From Chloroflexota bacterium (GTDB lineage Bacteria; Chloroflexota; UBA6077): a DNA stretch of 19,634 nucleotides. This document shows, one piece after another, positions 1 to 6,906 of the stretch. The notes beneath the pieces are model-generated. The model was not told where the DNA came from, searched no databases, and worked only from the letters and a program-made list of their open reading frames with translations. The stretch is from positions 1 through 19,634 of the forward strand of contig JAMCTB010000250.1 of the NCBI GenBank assembly GCA_023380955.1, in the 5' to 3' direction. The position numbers were made by a program, and so were the translations under genes. Numbering within the stretch: position 1 is the stretch's first letter; every line of letters begins with the position of its first letter.

Positions 1-611
1 GGCATGGGATCCCCCGGACGGAGATTCCCTGGTTCCCAACGGTTGATGTTCAGAAATGCATAGGCTGTGAGCTCTGCTATGTGACCTGCGGCCGCGGCGT
101 GTACCAGATGGCCGACCGCAAGTCGGTAGTGGGCAAACCGTTCGACTGCATGGTCGGTTGCAGCACCTGCGGAGTCGTCTGTCCGACGCAGGCGATCAGC
201 TTCCCAGGGCGCGATCTGATCTGGAAGGTCGAGCGCGAACACAAGATTTTCAAGCTCGTCAAGGACGAGGCCGCTGATAAGCGGGCGAAACAGGACGCCC
301 AGCGGGCGCGGGCCGAAGCCGAGACGGTGATCGCGGGGCTTACCACGCGGGTGAAGGTCGAAATTGCGGGAGAGTTTGGCGAGAAGAGGTTCCTGGTACA
401 GCTTCAGGATCTCGTCCAGGGACAGCCCTTCGACATCGTCCAGTTGGCGCTGGAAGTGCCAACGGTCCAGGGCTCGCTGGAGCACACCCCGTCTTTCATG
501 ACCTTCCAGGTGACTTCGACGGAGTACGGGGAAATCGGTCCATTTCTGGAGAAGGTCCGTGATCTGGTGCGTGAGAATGGGCTTGTCTGGGTGAGTGAGA
601 TGAAGCAATGA
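1..611 (+). CDS. 4Fe-4S dicluster ferredoxin-family protein, 5' end outside window
   Basis: Probable electron-transfer protein in the cytoplasm. The open frame enters from the left edge (first whole codon at base 3), so the true start is outside the window; a GTG at 81 would cut through the first cluster and is unlikely to be the start. Two ferredoxin motifs are visible: CIGCELCYVTC (bases 57-89) and CMVGCSTCGVVCP, followed by AISFP, as in dicluster ferredoxins. A charged Lys/Ala/Arg-rich helix (about bases 228-330) links them to a C-terminal domain of about 90 residues that I do not recognise. Ferredoxins of this type often sit near small thioredoxin-like proteins and permeases, which fits the genes that follow. 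Its redox partner is unknown. The gene ends 72 bases before chrA. Confidence 0.85.
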   Translation, partial: HGIPRTEIPWFPTVDVQKCIGCELCYVTCGRGVYQMADRKSVVGKPFDCMVGCSTCGVVCPTQAISFPGRDLIWKVEREHKIFKLVKDEAADKRAKQDAQRARAEAETVIAGLTTRVKVEIAGEFGEKRFLVQLQDLVQGQPFDIVQLALEVPTVQGSLEHTPSFMTFQVTSTEYGEIGPFLEKVRDLVRENGLVWVSEMKQ

Positions 612-683
612 GGGAGTAGGTGACGGCTCGTCCGCGGTGCAAGCTGCCGGCGAGCCTACACCTCGGGCACGGAGGCGAAGGGG

Positions 684-1907
684 ATGGACATGGCAACGGT
701 GGAGACGGCGGAGGTGATGGGCTTGGGCCGGCCGCGGGTTGGACTGTGGACCCTGTTTCTGAGCTACTTGCGGATCGGGGCCACGGCCTTCGGCTTCGCG
801 ATCCTGGCGGAGATGCGGGCACTGGTGAAGCGAGAGCGGTGGCTCACGGAGCCGGAGCTGAACGAGGGGATCGCCCTGGTGCAGCTCTACCCCGGACCCG
901 TGATGGTGGACCTGACGGCCTACGTGGGCTACCGCGTTCGTGGTGTAGCCGGGGCCCTGGCGGCCACCTTCGGTTTTGTTTTGCCCTCATTTGTCTTGAT
1001 GGTCGCTCTTTCCGCCATCTACTTCGCCCTGGGAGCCATCACGTGGGTCCAGCCCCTCTTCGTGGGACTGGAGGCCCTGGTGGTAGGGATCGTGCTGAAC
1101 ATGGCGCTGGACTTCGGGGCGCAGAACGTCCGCGGTCGGGAGGAGGCGGTGATCGCGGCGGCAGCCTTCGCGGCCCTGCTGCTGAAGTTGAACGCCGTCC
1201 TGATCGTGCTCGTGGCCCTGGGAGCCGGCGCCCTGTTGCTTCGCCCGCCGGAGGCCGGCAGTCCCGCCCCGACAAAACAACCAGTTGTTCCCAGAAGATC
1301 GCCACGGGTGCCGTGGCCGGAAGCGGCCGTGGCTCTGGTGGTGGTCGCGAGCGGGGCCGTGTTCTTCGCGCTGGGGGGCTCCCTGGGGGCGCTCGGCCTG
1401 TCGTTCTTGAAGATAGGCGCCGTGGCCTTCGGGAATGGCATGACGATCATGCCGCTGATGCAGGCCGAGGCGGTCAACGCCCACGGCTGGCTCACGCTGC
1501 GGGAGTTCGCCGACGGCATCGCCCTCGGCCAGATTACCCCCGGGCCCTTCCTGATCACGGCGGCCTTCGTGGGCTACAAGCTGTTCGGGGTGGTGGGAGC
1601 GGCCATCGGGACTTTCGCCATCTTCGCGCCTTCCTTCGCGATGACGCTGCTCTTCGCCGAACTCTTTGGTCAGATCCGGCACCACGTGGTGGTCCGCGGT
1701 GCCGTCCGGGGGGTGCTGGCCAGCTTCGTGGGGCTGCTGCTGGTTGTGGCCCTGCAGCTCGGGCAGATCGCCCTAGTGGGACCGGCTCAGATTATCCTGG
1801 CCGCCGGGGCTTTCGTTGGGGCAAAGTATTTCAAGTTGCCCCTAGCCGCGCTGTTCGCGGCCGGACTTGTGGTGTGGGCGGGGATCCTCGCCCTCGGCTG
1901 GGCATGA
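684..1907 (+). CDS. chrA: Chromate transporter, two-domain ChrA (CHR family)
   Basis: Inner-membrane transporter of the CHR family, which expels chromate and confers chromate resistance. The 407-residue length matches the long-chain two-domain form. Each half carries the family signature: the first has FLSYLRIGATAFG (about 25-37) followed by LVQLYPGPVMVDLTAYVGY (about 64-82); the second has FLKIGAVAFGNG followed by ALGQITPGPFLITAAFVGY. The halves are joined by a polar, Pro-rich linker near residues 185-205. Hydrophobic segments run through both halves. ATG 684 is chosen because GGAGG lies 8 bases upstream (671-675); an in-frame ATG at 690 is also possible. Some CHR proteins have been assigned other anions, so chromate is the family assignment rather than something read from the sequence. 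Confidence 0.9.
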   Translation: MDMATVETAEVMGLGRPRVGLWTLFLSYLRIGATAFGFAILAEMRALVKRERWLTEPELNEGIALVQLYPGPVMVDLTAYVGYRVRGVAGALAATFGFVLPSFVLMVALSAIYFALGAITWVQPLFVGLEALVVGIVLNMALDFGAQNVRGREEAVIAAAAFAALLLKLNAVLIVLVALGAGALLLRPPEAGSPAPTKQPVVPRRSPRVPWPEAAVALVVVASGAVFFALGGSLGALGLSFLKIGAVAFGNGMTIMPLMQAEAVNAHGWLTLREFADGIALGQITPGPFLITAAFVGYKLFGVVGAAIGTFAIFAPSFAMTLLFAELFGQIRHHVVVRGAVRGVLASFVGLLLVVALQLGQIALVGPAQIILAAGAFVGAKYFKLPLAALFAAGLVVWAGILALGWA

Positions 1908-1942
1908 ACGCCCTCGACTGGGTCTGAGACGATGGATTGTGA

Positions 1943-1964
1943 CCGGTGGGGCCCGGCCCACCGG
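1943..1964. repeat. 8-bp perfect inverted repeat between chrA and arsE-like gene
   Basis: CCGGTGGG (1943-1950) pairs exactly with CCCACCGG (1957-1964) around a 6-base loop. It lies 35 bases after the chrA stop and 27 before the next start. No T-run follows, so it could be a weak terminator, an mRNA processing or stabilising hairpin, or an operator. Confidence 0.5.
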
Positions 1965-1991
1965 CGGACACTGAGGACACGGTGGAAGAAG

Positions 1992-2267
1992 ATGACTTCG
2001 ACGGTGAAGGTGGAGATACTGGGTTGGGGCTGTCCCCGTTGCCGCCGGCTGGAGGCACTGGTGCGGGAAGTGGTGGCGGAGCACGCGGTTCCGGCCGAGG
2101 TGGTGAAGGTGACGGACATCGCCAGAATCACGTCCCTCGGTCTGTTCGGCCTCCCGGGTCTGGTTATCGACGGACAGCTGGTCGCCAGCGGGGATTTACC
2201 AAAGAAGGACCGGCTGGCCAGATGGATAGTTCAAGCTGCGAGGTGGGGAGATGAGCAAAGAAGCTAG
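1992..2267 (+). CDS. arsE: Small thioredoxin-like redox protein with CPRC active site (ArsE-like)
   Basis: A 91-residue thioredoxin-fold protein with the redox pair C14-P-R-C17 right after the first beta strand (VKVEILGWGCPRC) and a cis-Pro-like GLPGLVIDG segment near residue 60. It resembles the small redox-active disulfide proteins of archaea and bacteria (MTH895 type) and the ArsE component of arsEFG operons, which acts with ArsF in reducing nitro-aromatic arsenicals. ATG 1992 is preferred over the in-frame ATG 1932: it has GGAAG just upstream and gives the family's usual length, while the extra 20 residues look unrelated. The last 17 bases overlap the CDF gene, implying translational coupling. 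The ArsE name rests mainly on the ArsF and ArsG genes further along; the thioredoxin-like fold is the firmer statement. Confidence 0.65.
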   Translation: MTSTVKVEILGWGCPRCRRLEALVREVVAEHAVPAEVVKVTDIARITSLGLFGLPGLVIDGQLVASGDLPKKDRLARWIVQAARWGDEQRS

Positions 2268-3201
2268 ACTTCCAACGGAAGAACATCATCACGAGCACGA
2301 GCATTCGCCGTCGGAGGCGAGCGGAGCGGGCGGGCGCCTCCTGCTCTCGATCGGCATCACCGCCCTGGTCTGCGCGGTGGAGGTGGGTGGCGGACTCTGG
2401 ACGGGGAGCCTCGCGCTCCTCAGCGATGCCGCCCACGTGTTCCTGGACGTGTTCGCGCTGGCCATGAGCTACGGGGCGCTCCGCCTCGCCGCACTGCCGC
2501 CCAACGCCCGCCACAGCTACGGATACCGACGTGCCGAGGTGCTGGCGGCGCTGATCAACGCCGTCACCCTTATTGTGGTGGCGGTGGGCATCGGCAAGGA
2601 GGCATGGGACAGGTGGCAGGCGCCGGTATCGATCCACAGCGGCGAGATGCTAGCCATCGCGGCCTTCGGGCTCACTGCCAACCTGCTGACGGCACTCACG
2701 TTGAGCGGGCATACCCACGGGAATCTGAACGTGAAGAGCGCCTTCATCCACGTGCTCGGCGACGCCCTGGCCTCGGTGGGGGTGATTGTGGCGGCGCTGG
2801 TGATGCTGGCGACGGGGTGGTACGCGGCGGACCCTGTGGTGAGTGTGCTGATCGGCCTGCTGATCGCCTACAGCGGTTGGGGAGTGTTGCGGCAGGCGGT
2901 GCACATCCTGATGGAGGGCGCGCCCGAGGGACTCGCGACCGACGAGGTGGCCCGCTCCATGGCGGCGACGGAGGGGGTGCTGGGAGTCCACGACCTGCAC
3001 CTCTGGAGCACCGGCTCGGACCACCCGATGCTCAGCGCTCATATCAGGGTGGCTGAGGCGGAGTTGCCCCACAGTCCCGCACTTGTGGCGCGGCTGCGAG
3101 GGCTGCTGGAGGAGAAGTACGGCATCGACCACGCGACCCTGCAGGTGGAGTGCGTGGACTGCGGACAGGGAAGTATCGATTGTCTTGGAGCGAAGCCATG
3201 A
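2251..3201 (+). CDS. Cation diffusion facilitator (CDF) metal exporter, CzcD/ZitB-like
   Basis: Inner-membrane proton-coupled exporter for zinc or similar divalent metals (CDF family). At 316 residues it is of normal length. The N-terminus has a His-rich metal-binding stretch, HHHEHEH. The two transport-site motifs are intact: SDAAHVFLD in TM2 (H62, D66) and HVLGDALASVG in TM5 (H167, D171); the HxxxD arrangement in both is typical of zinc-type CDFs. The C-terminal cytoplasmic domain (about 220-300) carries the usual HDLHLWSTGSDHPMLSAHIRV fold. A late Cys pair (CVDC) may also bind metal. It overlaps the ArsE-like gene at its 5' end and shares ATGA with the ACR3-like gene at its 3' end, placing it inside one translational unit. 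Zinc specificity is inferred from the motif; cobalt, cadmium or iron cannot be excluded. Confidence 0.9.
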   Translation: MSKEARLPTEEHHHEHEHSPSEASGAGGRLLLSIGITALVCAVEVGGGLWTGSLALLSDAAHVFLDVFALAMSYGALRLAALPPNARHSYGYRRAEVLAALINAVTLIVVAVGIGKEAWDRWQAPVSIHSGEMLAIAAFGLTANLLTALTLSGHTHGNLNVKSAFIHVLGDALASVGVIVAALVMLATGWYAADPVVSVLIGLLIAYSGWGVLRQAVHILMEGAPEGLATDEVARSMAATEGVLGVHDLHLWSTGSDHPMLSAHIRVAEAELPHSPALVARLRGLLEEKYGIDHATLQVECVDCGQGSIDCLGAKP

Positions 3202-4268
3202 ACCTCAAGTCTATTCAACAAAATCTGAACAAGAATCTCGCCTGGTACGTGGCCGCGGCGCTGGGCCTCGGCCTGCTGGTGGGCGATCTCTCCGGCGCCT
3301 TCCTGGATAAGTACGGAGCGAGCCTGTCGAATGCTACCACTGTGGTCGTCTTCTTCATGATCTATCCCATGATGGTCAATTTACAGGTGGAGGCCCTGGG
3401 GAAGGCGATGCGCAACTGGCGCGCATTGCTGCTCTCGCTGGCCTACAACTTCCTTTGGGCTCCGCTGCTGGGGTTCCTGCTGAGCAAGATCTTCCTGCCG
3501 GACCCGATGCTGGCCTTCGGCTTCATGCTGGTGATGGTGGTGCCCTGCTCCAGCATGAGCATCGGCTACACGGGGCTGGTCAAAGGGAACCTGGAGTTGG
3601 CGACGGTGGTGGTCGCGGCGAGCTTTGTCGCGGCGATACCCGCCATACCCTTCTGGGCGTCCATCTTCGGCGGGCAGTACCACATCGCGGTGCCCATCGA
3701 TAACCTGCTCTGGACCGTGGTGACGGTGCTGATCCTCCCCATGATCCTGGGTTATCTGACCAGGACGGTGCTGATCCGTTGGCTGGGGAAGCCCGGCTTC
3801 CAGCGGATCATGCCCATCTTCCCCATCGTCACCCTGGTCAGCATGTTCGTGATCGTGTTCCTGATCTTCTTCCTGAAGGCGACCCTCTTGCTCTCGAAGT
3901 GGACGATGTTGCTGTGGTTGATAGTGCCCAACGTCCTCTTCGTGGCCATCACGCTGCTGCTGATCACATGGCTGGACCGACGGCTGGGGCTCTCCTACGA
4001 GGACCACATGGGGGTGGTGTTCGCCAGCACGGGTAAGAACAACGGGACGGCCATAGCCCTGGCAACGGCGGCCTTCTCGCCCCTAGTGGCGGTGCCGGCG
4101 GCGACGCTACCTATCTTCCAGATCCTGTTCATGGTGGTGTACCTTCGGCTGGCAGAGCGGGTGAAGGCGTGGTTCCGGCGTCATACAACCGGAGAAGCGG
4201 CGGGCTCCTCCGGTCGCGGCCTCGCAGATGGCCAGCGTTCCGCGGACGGAGTCCACGCTGCTCGGTGA
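3198..4268 (+). CDS. acr3: ACR3-like arsenite efflux permease (bile acid:sodium symporter superfamily)
   Basis: Multi-pass inner-membrane permease expected to expel arsenite. The 356 residues contain about ten hydrophobic segments in the BASS/ACR3 pattern. Characteristic stretches are FFMIYPMMVNLQVE in an early helix, VVPCSSMSIGYTGLVKGN with the Cys (C117) in the place of the essential TM4 cysteine of ACR3 proteins, and FASTGKNNGTAIALATAAF near the C-terminal end. ATG 3198 is chosen because it overlaps the CDF stop as ATGA and begins the recognisable sequence; an upstream in-frame start at 3150 would lie inside the CDF gene. The last 30 residues are polar and Gly/Ser/Arg-rich. It belongs to a less typical ACR3 branch, so another anion is possible, but the arsenic-type neighbours favour arsenite. 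Confidence 0.72.
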   Translation: MNLKSIQQNLNKNLAWYVAAALGLGLLVGDLSGAFLDKYGASLSNATTVVVFFMIYPMMVNLQVEALGKAMRNWRALLLSLAYNFLWAPLLGFLLSKIFLPDPMLAFGFMLVMVVPCSSMSIGYTGLVKGNLELATVVVAASFVAAIPAIPFWASIFGGQYHIAVPIDNLLWTVVTVLILPMILGYLTRTVLIRWLGKPGFQRIMPIFPIVTLVSMFVIVFLIFFLKATLLLSKWTMLLWLIVPNVLFVAITLLLITWLDRRLGLSYEDHMGVVFASTGKNNGTAIALATAAFSPLVAVPAATLPIFQILFMVVYLRLAERVKAWFRRHTTGEAAGSSGRGLADGQRSADGVHAAR

Positions 4269-4280
4269 TCGGGGATGTAG

Positions 4281-4308
4281 CCAGCGGGGATCCCGGCTTC
4301 CCCGCTGG
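4281..4308 (+). terminator. Hairpin after acr3-like gene, 10-bp perfect stem
   Basis: CCAGCGGGGA (4281-4290) pairs perfectly with TCCCCGCTGG (4299-4308) over an 8-base loop, 12 bases after the stop codon. The GC-rich stem suits a terminator, but purines rather than a U-tract follow, so it may act as a 3' stabiliser or as a hairpin-only terminator. Confidence 0.55.
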
Positions 4309-4389
4309 GGCTGGAGGGGGTGATCGACGGCAGATACTTGAGCGGTCTGACGTAGGTGGGATGAGGAGTCAGACACGTCAGTGGTGGCA

Positions 4390-4418
4390 TTGACGGCACG
4401 AAGAGGTCAGCGTAGCAT
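4390..4418 (+). promoter_or_regulatory. Candidate sigma70 promoter for tauE-arsF-arsG
   Basis: TTGACG (4390-4395, five of six matches to the -35 consensus) is followed after exactly 17 bases by TAGCAT (4413-4418, four of six matches to the -10). It lies about 70 bases before the tauE start and after the acr3 hairpin, which is where a second transcription unit would be expected to begin. Confidence 0.45.
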
Positions 4419-4486
4419 CATGTTATGGGCATATGCTTGTAACAGCCAGCCGTTTGAGAGGCGGCGAGGGCACGAGGAGGTGCGAG

Positions 4487-5425
4487 ATGTCTGCGGGATC
4501 GGGTGCTCCGACTCAGAGGCAGGGGTTTCTGGGAAGCCAGACCCCAACGGCTGTCATCGTGCTGGTGATTGCTGCCGTGGCCGTGTGGTATTTCACGGCC
4601 GGAGGCACGTCCACATCGGTTCAGGGGACGCCCGCGGTCGACGCCGCGAGCGGGGTGGCCCTGGTGGTGGTTGGGTTTGTTGCCGGGTTGCTTGGAGGGC
4701 TGATCGGCACCGGTGGATGCAGCGTGATGCTGCCAGCCATCCACTTCTGGATGGGGTATCCGGCGGCCGCGGCCGTTGGAACGACGCTGTTCGCGGTGAT
4801 CTTCACGGCGACCTCGGGCGCGTACGGTCATCTGATGCGGCGCAATCTGGATGTCCGAGCCGTCGGGTGGCTGGGGCTCGGGGGTACTGTGGGGGTGGTG
4901 CTGGGCTCGTGGCTGTTCACCATGCTGGCCAGCCAGTCGGCGCTGCTGGGACTGATCCTGGGGATCATCTTCCTGTGGCCGGCCATCAGGATGATCTGGG
5001 AGGGCATCACCCAGCGGGGGACGCCTGCCAGGGAGGGGAGGGCGATACCAGGCCACCCGTGGGGCTTCTCGATCTTCGGGTTCCTGGTAGGCATAGCCAC
5101 GGGAGTGGCCGGCCTGGGAGGCGGCTACGCGCTGGTTCCCGGCTTGATTTACCTGTTCGGGGCTCCCGTGTACATCACCATGGGGAGTTCCCTGGCTACC
5201 ATGATACCCCTGGCCGTGGTGGGTGGTGGAATCAAGCTGGCCCAGGGCTTCGTTGAGTTGGGGGCCGGGCTGTTGCTCGGTGGTGGCGCGGTGATCGGCG
5301 CGCAGGTGGGTGCGGCGATCATCAAGCGGTTCAGGCCGGCTACCCTTAAGCTGCTGTTCGGACTCTATTTTCTGTACGTGGCGGTCAAGTTCATCGGTGC
5401 CTTCTTCGGCATCGCGATCTGGTGA
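4487..5425 (+). CDS. Sulfite exporter TauE/SafE family permease
   Basis: Inner-membrane anion permease of the TauE/SafE (DUF81) family; 312 residues. After a short polar N-terminus there is one hydrophobic segment (about 20-38), then the two repeated family halves. The first begins VGFVAGLLGGLIGTGGCSVMLPAI, the second FLVGIATGVAGLGGGYALVPGLIYLFG, each with the Gly-rich motif. Start ATG 4487 has GAGGAGG 6 bases upstream; an ATG at 4433 in frame lacks this and adds unlikely sequence. Family members export sulfite, sulfoacetate or other organic anions. The position between ACR3-like and ArsF/ArsG-like genes suggests an anion linked to arsenic or sulfur handling, but the substrate cannot be read from sequence. 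Confidence 0.85.
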   Translation: MSAGSGAPTQRQGFLGSQTPTAVIVLVIAAVAVWYFTAGGTSTSVQGTPAVDAASGVALVVVGFVAGLLGGLIGTGGCSVMLPAIHFWMGYPAAAAVGTTLFAVIFTATSGAYGHLMRRNLDVRAVGWLGLGGTVGVVLGSWLFTMLASQSALLGLILGIIFLWPAIRMIWEGITQRGTPAREGRAIPGHPWGFSIFGFLVGIATGVAGLGGGYALVPGLIYLFGAPVYITMGSSLATMIPLAVVGGGIKLAQGFVELGAGLLLGGGAVIGAQVGAAIIKRFRPATLKLLFGLYFLYVAVKFIGAFFGIAIW

Positions 5426-5495
5426 GCTGCCGGCGAGGGGTGCGAGGGTGCCCCTCGCCTCCGCCACGGGTCGGAGACCCGCTGGCCCCGGCAGC
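5426..5495 (+). other. 70-base potential three-way RNA structure between tauE and arsF
   Basis: Starting directly after the tauE stop, GCTGCC (5426-5431) can pair with GGCAGC (5490-5495). Within it, GGCGAGGGG (5432-5440) pairs with CCCCTCGCC (5451-5459) and CGGGTC (5467-5472) pairs with GACCCG (5476-5481). All three helices are perfect and compatible. It could be a terminator, a processing site or a regulatory leader for arsF. It lacks tRNA invariant features. Confidence 0.45.
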
Positions 5496-5530
5496 AATCG
5501 TGAATTCTCTTGCATTAGAGGGGATGACAG

Positions 5531-6058
5531 GTGAGCGGAAAGCGAACGGCCATGGGGCGCGCCACAGGTGATTCTCGCGGGGAGCGCGGGCGGCGGCCAG
5601 GCGGGACCGGACGGATACTGGCTTTCGGCGTGGTGGCTGTCTTGCTGGCATTGATAGTCGTAGGCATCTTCAACAGTTCGCAGGATCAGGAGGTGGCTGC
5701 GGCGACTGCGCCCGTGCGGAACGCCGACCGCATCGACGTGGTCTACTTTCACCGGACGGAGCGATGCGATAGCTGCATATGGGCAGGGCAAACGTCCCGG
5801 AATACGGTGGAGAAGTATTTTGCCGGTGAGCTGGCGAGCGGGCGGGTGACATTCCGGGAAGTAGACGTGCAGAAGCCCGAGAACATGGCGCTTACAGCCA
5901 AGTACGGGGCATCCGGTTCCTCGCTGTTTCTCGACTACGTCAGCCAGCGAAAGGACAACATAGTGGAGGCGCAGGAGACCTACCCCTACGTGGGCAACGA
6001 GGCCAAGTTCAGCGGCATCCTGCGAGGCATGATCGCCGCCGGACTGGGGAAGAGCTGA
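5531..6058 (+). CDS. arsF: ArsF-like membrane-anchored thioredoxin-fold protein (CxxC)
   Basis: A 175-residue protein with a basic, disordered N-terminus, one membrane anchor (about residues 29-47) and an outward domain beginning DRIDVVYFHRTERCDSC, with the redox pair C79 and C82. This beta strand plus YFHxTxRCxxC is the signature of the ArsF family, described as a subunit of a nitroreductase acting on nitrophenyl arsenicals in arsEFG operons. The rest (FREVDVQKPENMALTAKYGASGSSLFLDY) matches a thioredoxin-like fold. GTG 5531 is chosen because GAGGGG lies about 7 bases upstream; ATG 5552 is an alternative that keeps the anchor. Its stop overlaps the ArsG-like start as ATGA, so the two are made together. 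Whether it reduces arsenicals or simply passes electrons to ArsG is not shown by sequence. Confidence 0.75.
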   Translation: MSGKRTAMGRATGDSRGERGRRPGGTGRILAFGVVAVLLALIVVGIFNSSQDQEVAAATAPVRNADRIDVVYFHRTERCDSCIWAGQTSRNTVEKYFAGELASGRVTFREVDVQKPENMALTAKYGASGSSLFLDYVSQRKDNIVEAQETYPYVGNEAKFSGILRGMIAAGLGKS

Positions 6059-6780
6059 TGGGGCTGGTGGAGGGGATCCAGGAGCTGTTGGCGGGTAGCA
6101 GCCTGCCGATGTTGAGTGCCTTCCTGCTTGGGTTGTTGGTGTCCCTCAGCCCCTGTCCCCTGGCCACCAACGTGGCGGCCCTGGCCTATCTGGGAAAACA
6201 GGCGGCCAGCTCCGAGGAATCGCTGATCTCAGGGTTCATGTATGCCGCCGGCCGGGCTCTATCCTACTCCCTGGTGGCAGCCCTTCTGGTGACCGTTGGG
6301 CTGGAGGCGAGCCGCGTGTCCTGGCTGCTGCAGGACGCCGGCCAGTACCTGCTGGGGCCTGTGCTCATTCTGTCGGGCCTCGTGGTGCTGGGCGTGATCT
6401 CGCTGCCCGTTCCCGTTGGTCTGGGGAGCCGAGTGGCTGAGAGGCTGGCAGAAGGGGGGTGGATCGGCGCACTGGGCCTGGGAGCCCTCTTTGCGCTGGC
6501 TTTCTGTCCCTACAGCGCCGCCCTCTTTTTCGGGGTCTTAATCCCCATGGCCCTGCGCTCCCCGACAGGTCTGACCCTGGCGTCGGTGTTTGCCCTGGGC
6601 ACGGCGCTGCCCGTCTTGCTGGGCGTGGTCCTGCTGTCGGCCGGCGTGTCGCAGTTGGCGCGATGGGCCAACTCCACGCGCAGCTTCGAGCCGTTCCTGC
6701 GCCGAGTGGCAGGGCTTGTCCTGGTGGGGGCGGGACTCTACTCGAGTTGGAGCGGGCTGAGCCCCCTGGTACTCGCATAG
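6058..6780 (+). CDS. arsG: ArsG-like aromatic arsenical efflux permease (CcdA/DsbD-related)
   Basis: Inner-membrane permease of 240 residues with about six hydrophobic segments, related to the CcdA/DsbD and LysE-like transporters. The first helix carries LLGLLVSLSPCPLATNVAALAYLGK, and the SPCPLATN core is the hallmark of the ArsG group, reported to export trivalent aromatic arsenicals. A second Cys motif, ALAFCPYSAALFFGVLIPM, sits in the middle helices, giving the paired cysteines expected for binding As(III) or exchanging disulfides. It overlaps ArsF by ATGA. Together with the ArsE-like protein upstream it completes an ArsEFG set, though the set is split by other genes. An alternative reading is a CcdA-type electron carrier that supplies reductant to ArsF. 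Confidence 0.78.
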   Translation: MGLVEGIQELLAGSSLPMLSAFLLGLLVSLSPCPLATNVAALAYLGKQAASSEESLISGFMYAAGRALSYSLVAALLVTVGLEASRVSWLLQDAGQYLLGPVLILSGLVVLGVISLPVPVGLGSRVAERLAEGGWIGALGLGALFALAFCPYSAALFFGVLIPMALRSPTGLTLASVFALGTALPVLLGVVLLSAGVSQLARWANSTRSFEPFLRRVAGLVLVGAGLYSSWSGLSPLVLA

Positions 6781-6817
6781 GTTTACGCGACTCACGCTGT
6801 GCGTGTTCGACCGTTGG

Positions 6818-6863
6818 GTCCTGAGTGCTGAGTCCTGTGTCCTCAGGACTCAGCACTCAGGAC
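6818..6863. repeat. 20-bp perfect inverted repeat built from TGAGTGC/TGAGTCC units
   Basis: GTCCTGAGTGCTGAGTCCTG (6818-6837) is exactly complementary to CAGGACTCAGCACTCAGGAC (6844-6863) with a 6-base loop. Each arm consists of short heptamer-like units. It lies 37 bases after arsG and 43 before the next gene. No U-tract follows. It may end the arsenic transcript, but its internal repetition suggests a member of a dispersed repeat family. Confidence 0.7.
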
Positions 6864-6906
6864 TGGCCTGGGCTGCCGTGGAAGTGAGAATGAAGCGAGG
6901 GATGGT

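Noticed and set aside
620..1927. Long overlapping + frame across chrA
   Set aside because: Its composition is Gly/Arg/Pro-rich with no family features, while the chrA frame carries clear CHR motifs; it is a high-GC shadow frame.
5426..5495. tRNA-like cloverleaf
   Set aside because: It has a seven-base closing stem but no TTC loop, no recognisable anticodon arm and no CCA context.
4418..5791. 457-codon minus-strand frame opposite tauE and arsF
   Set aside because: The translation is Pro/His/Arg-rich without motifs, and the + strand genes have family signatures and ribosome sites.
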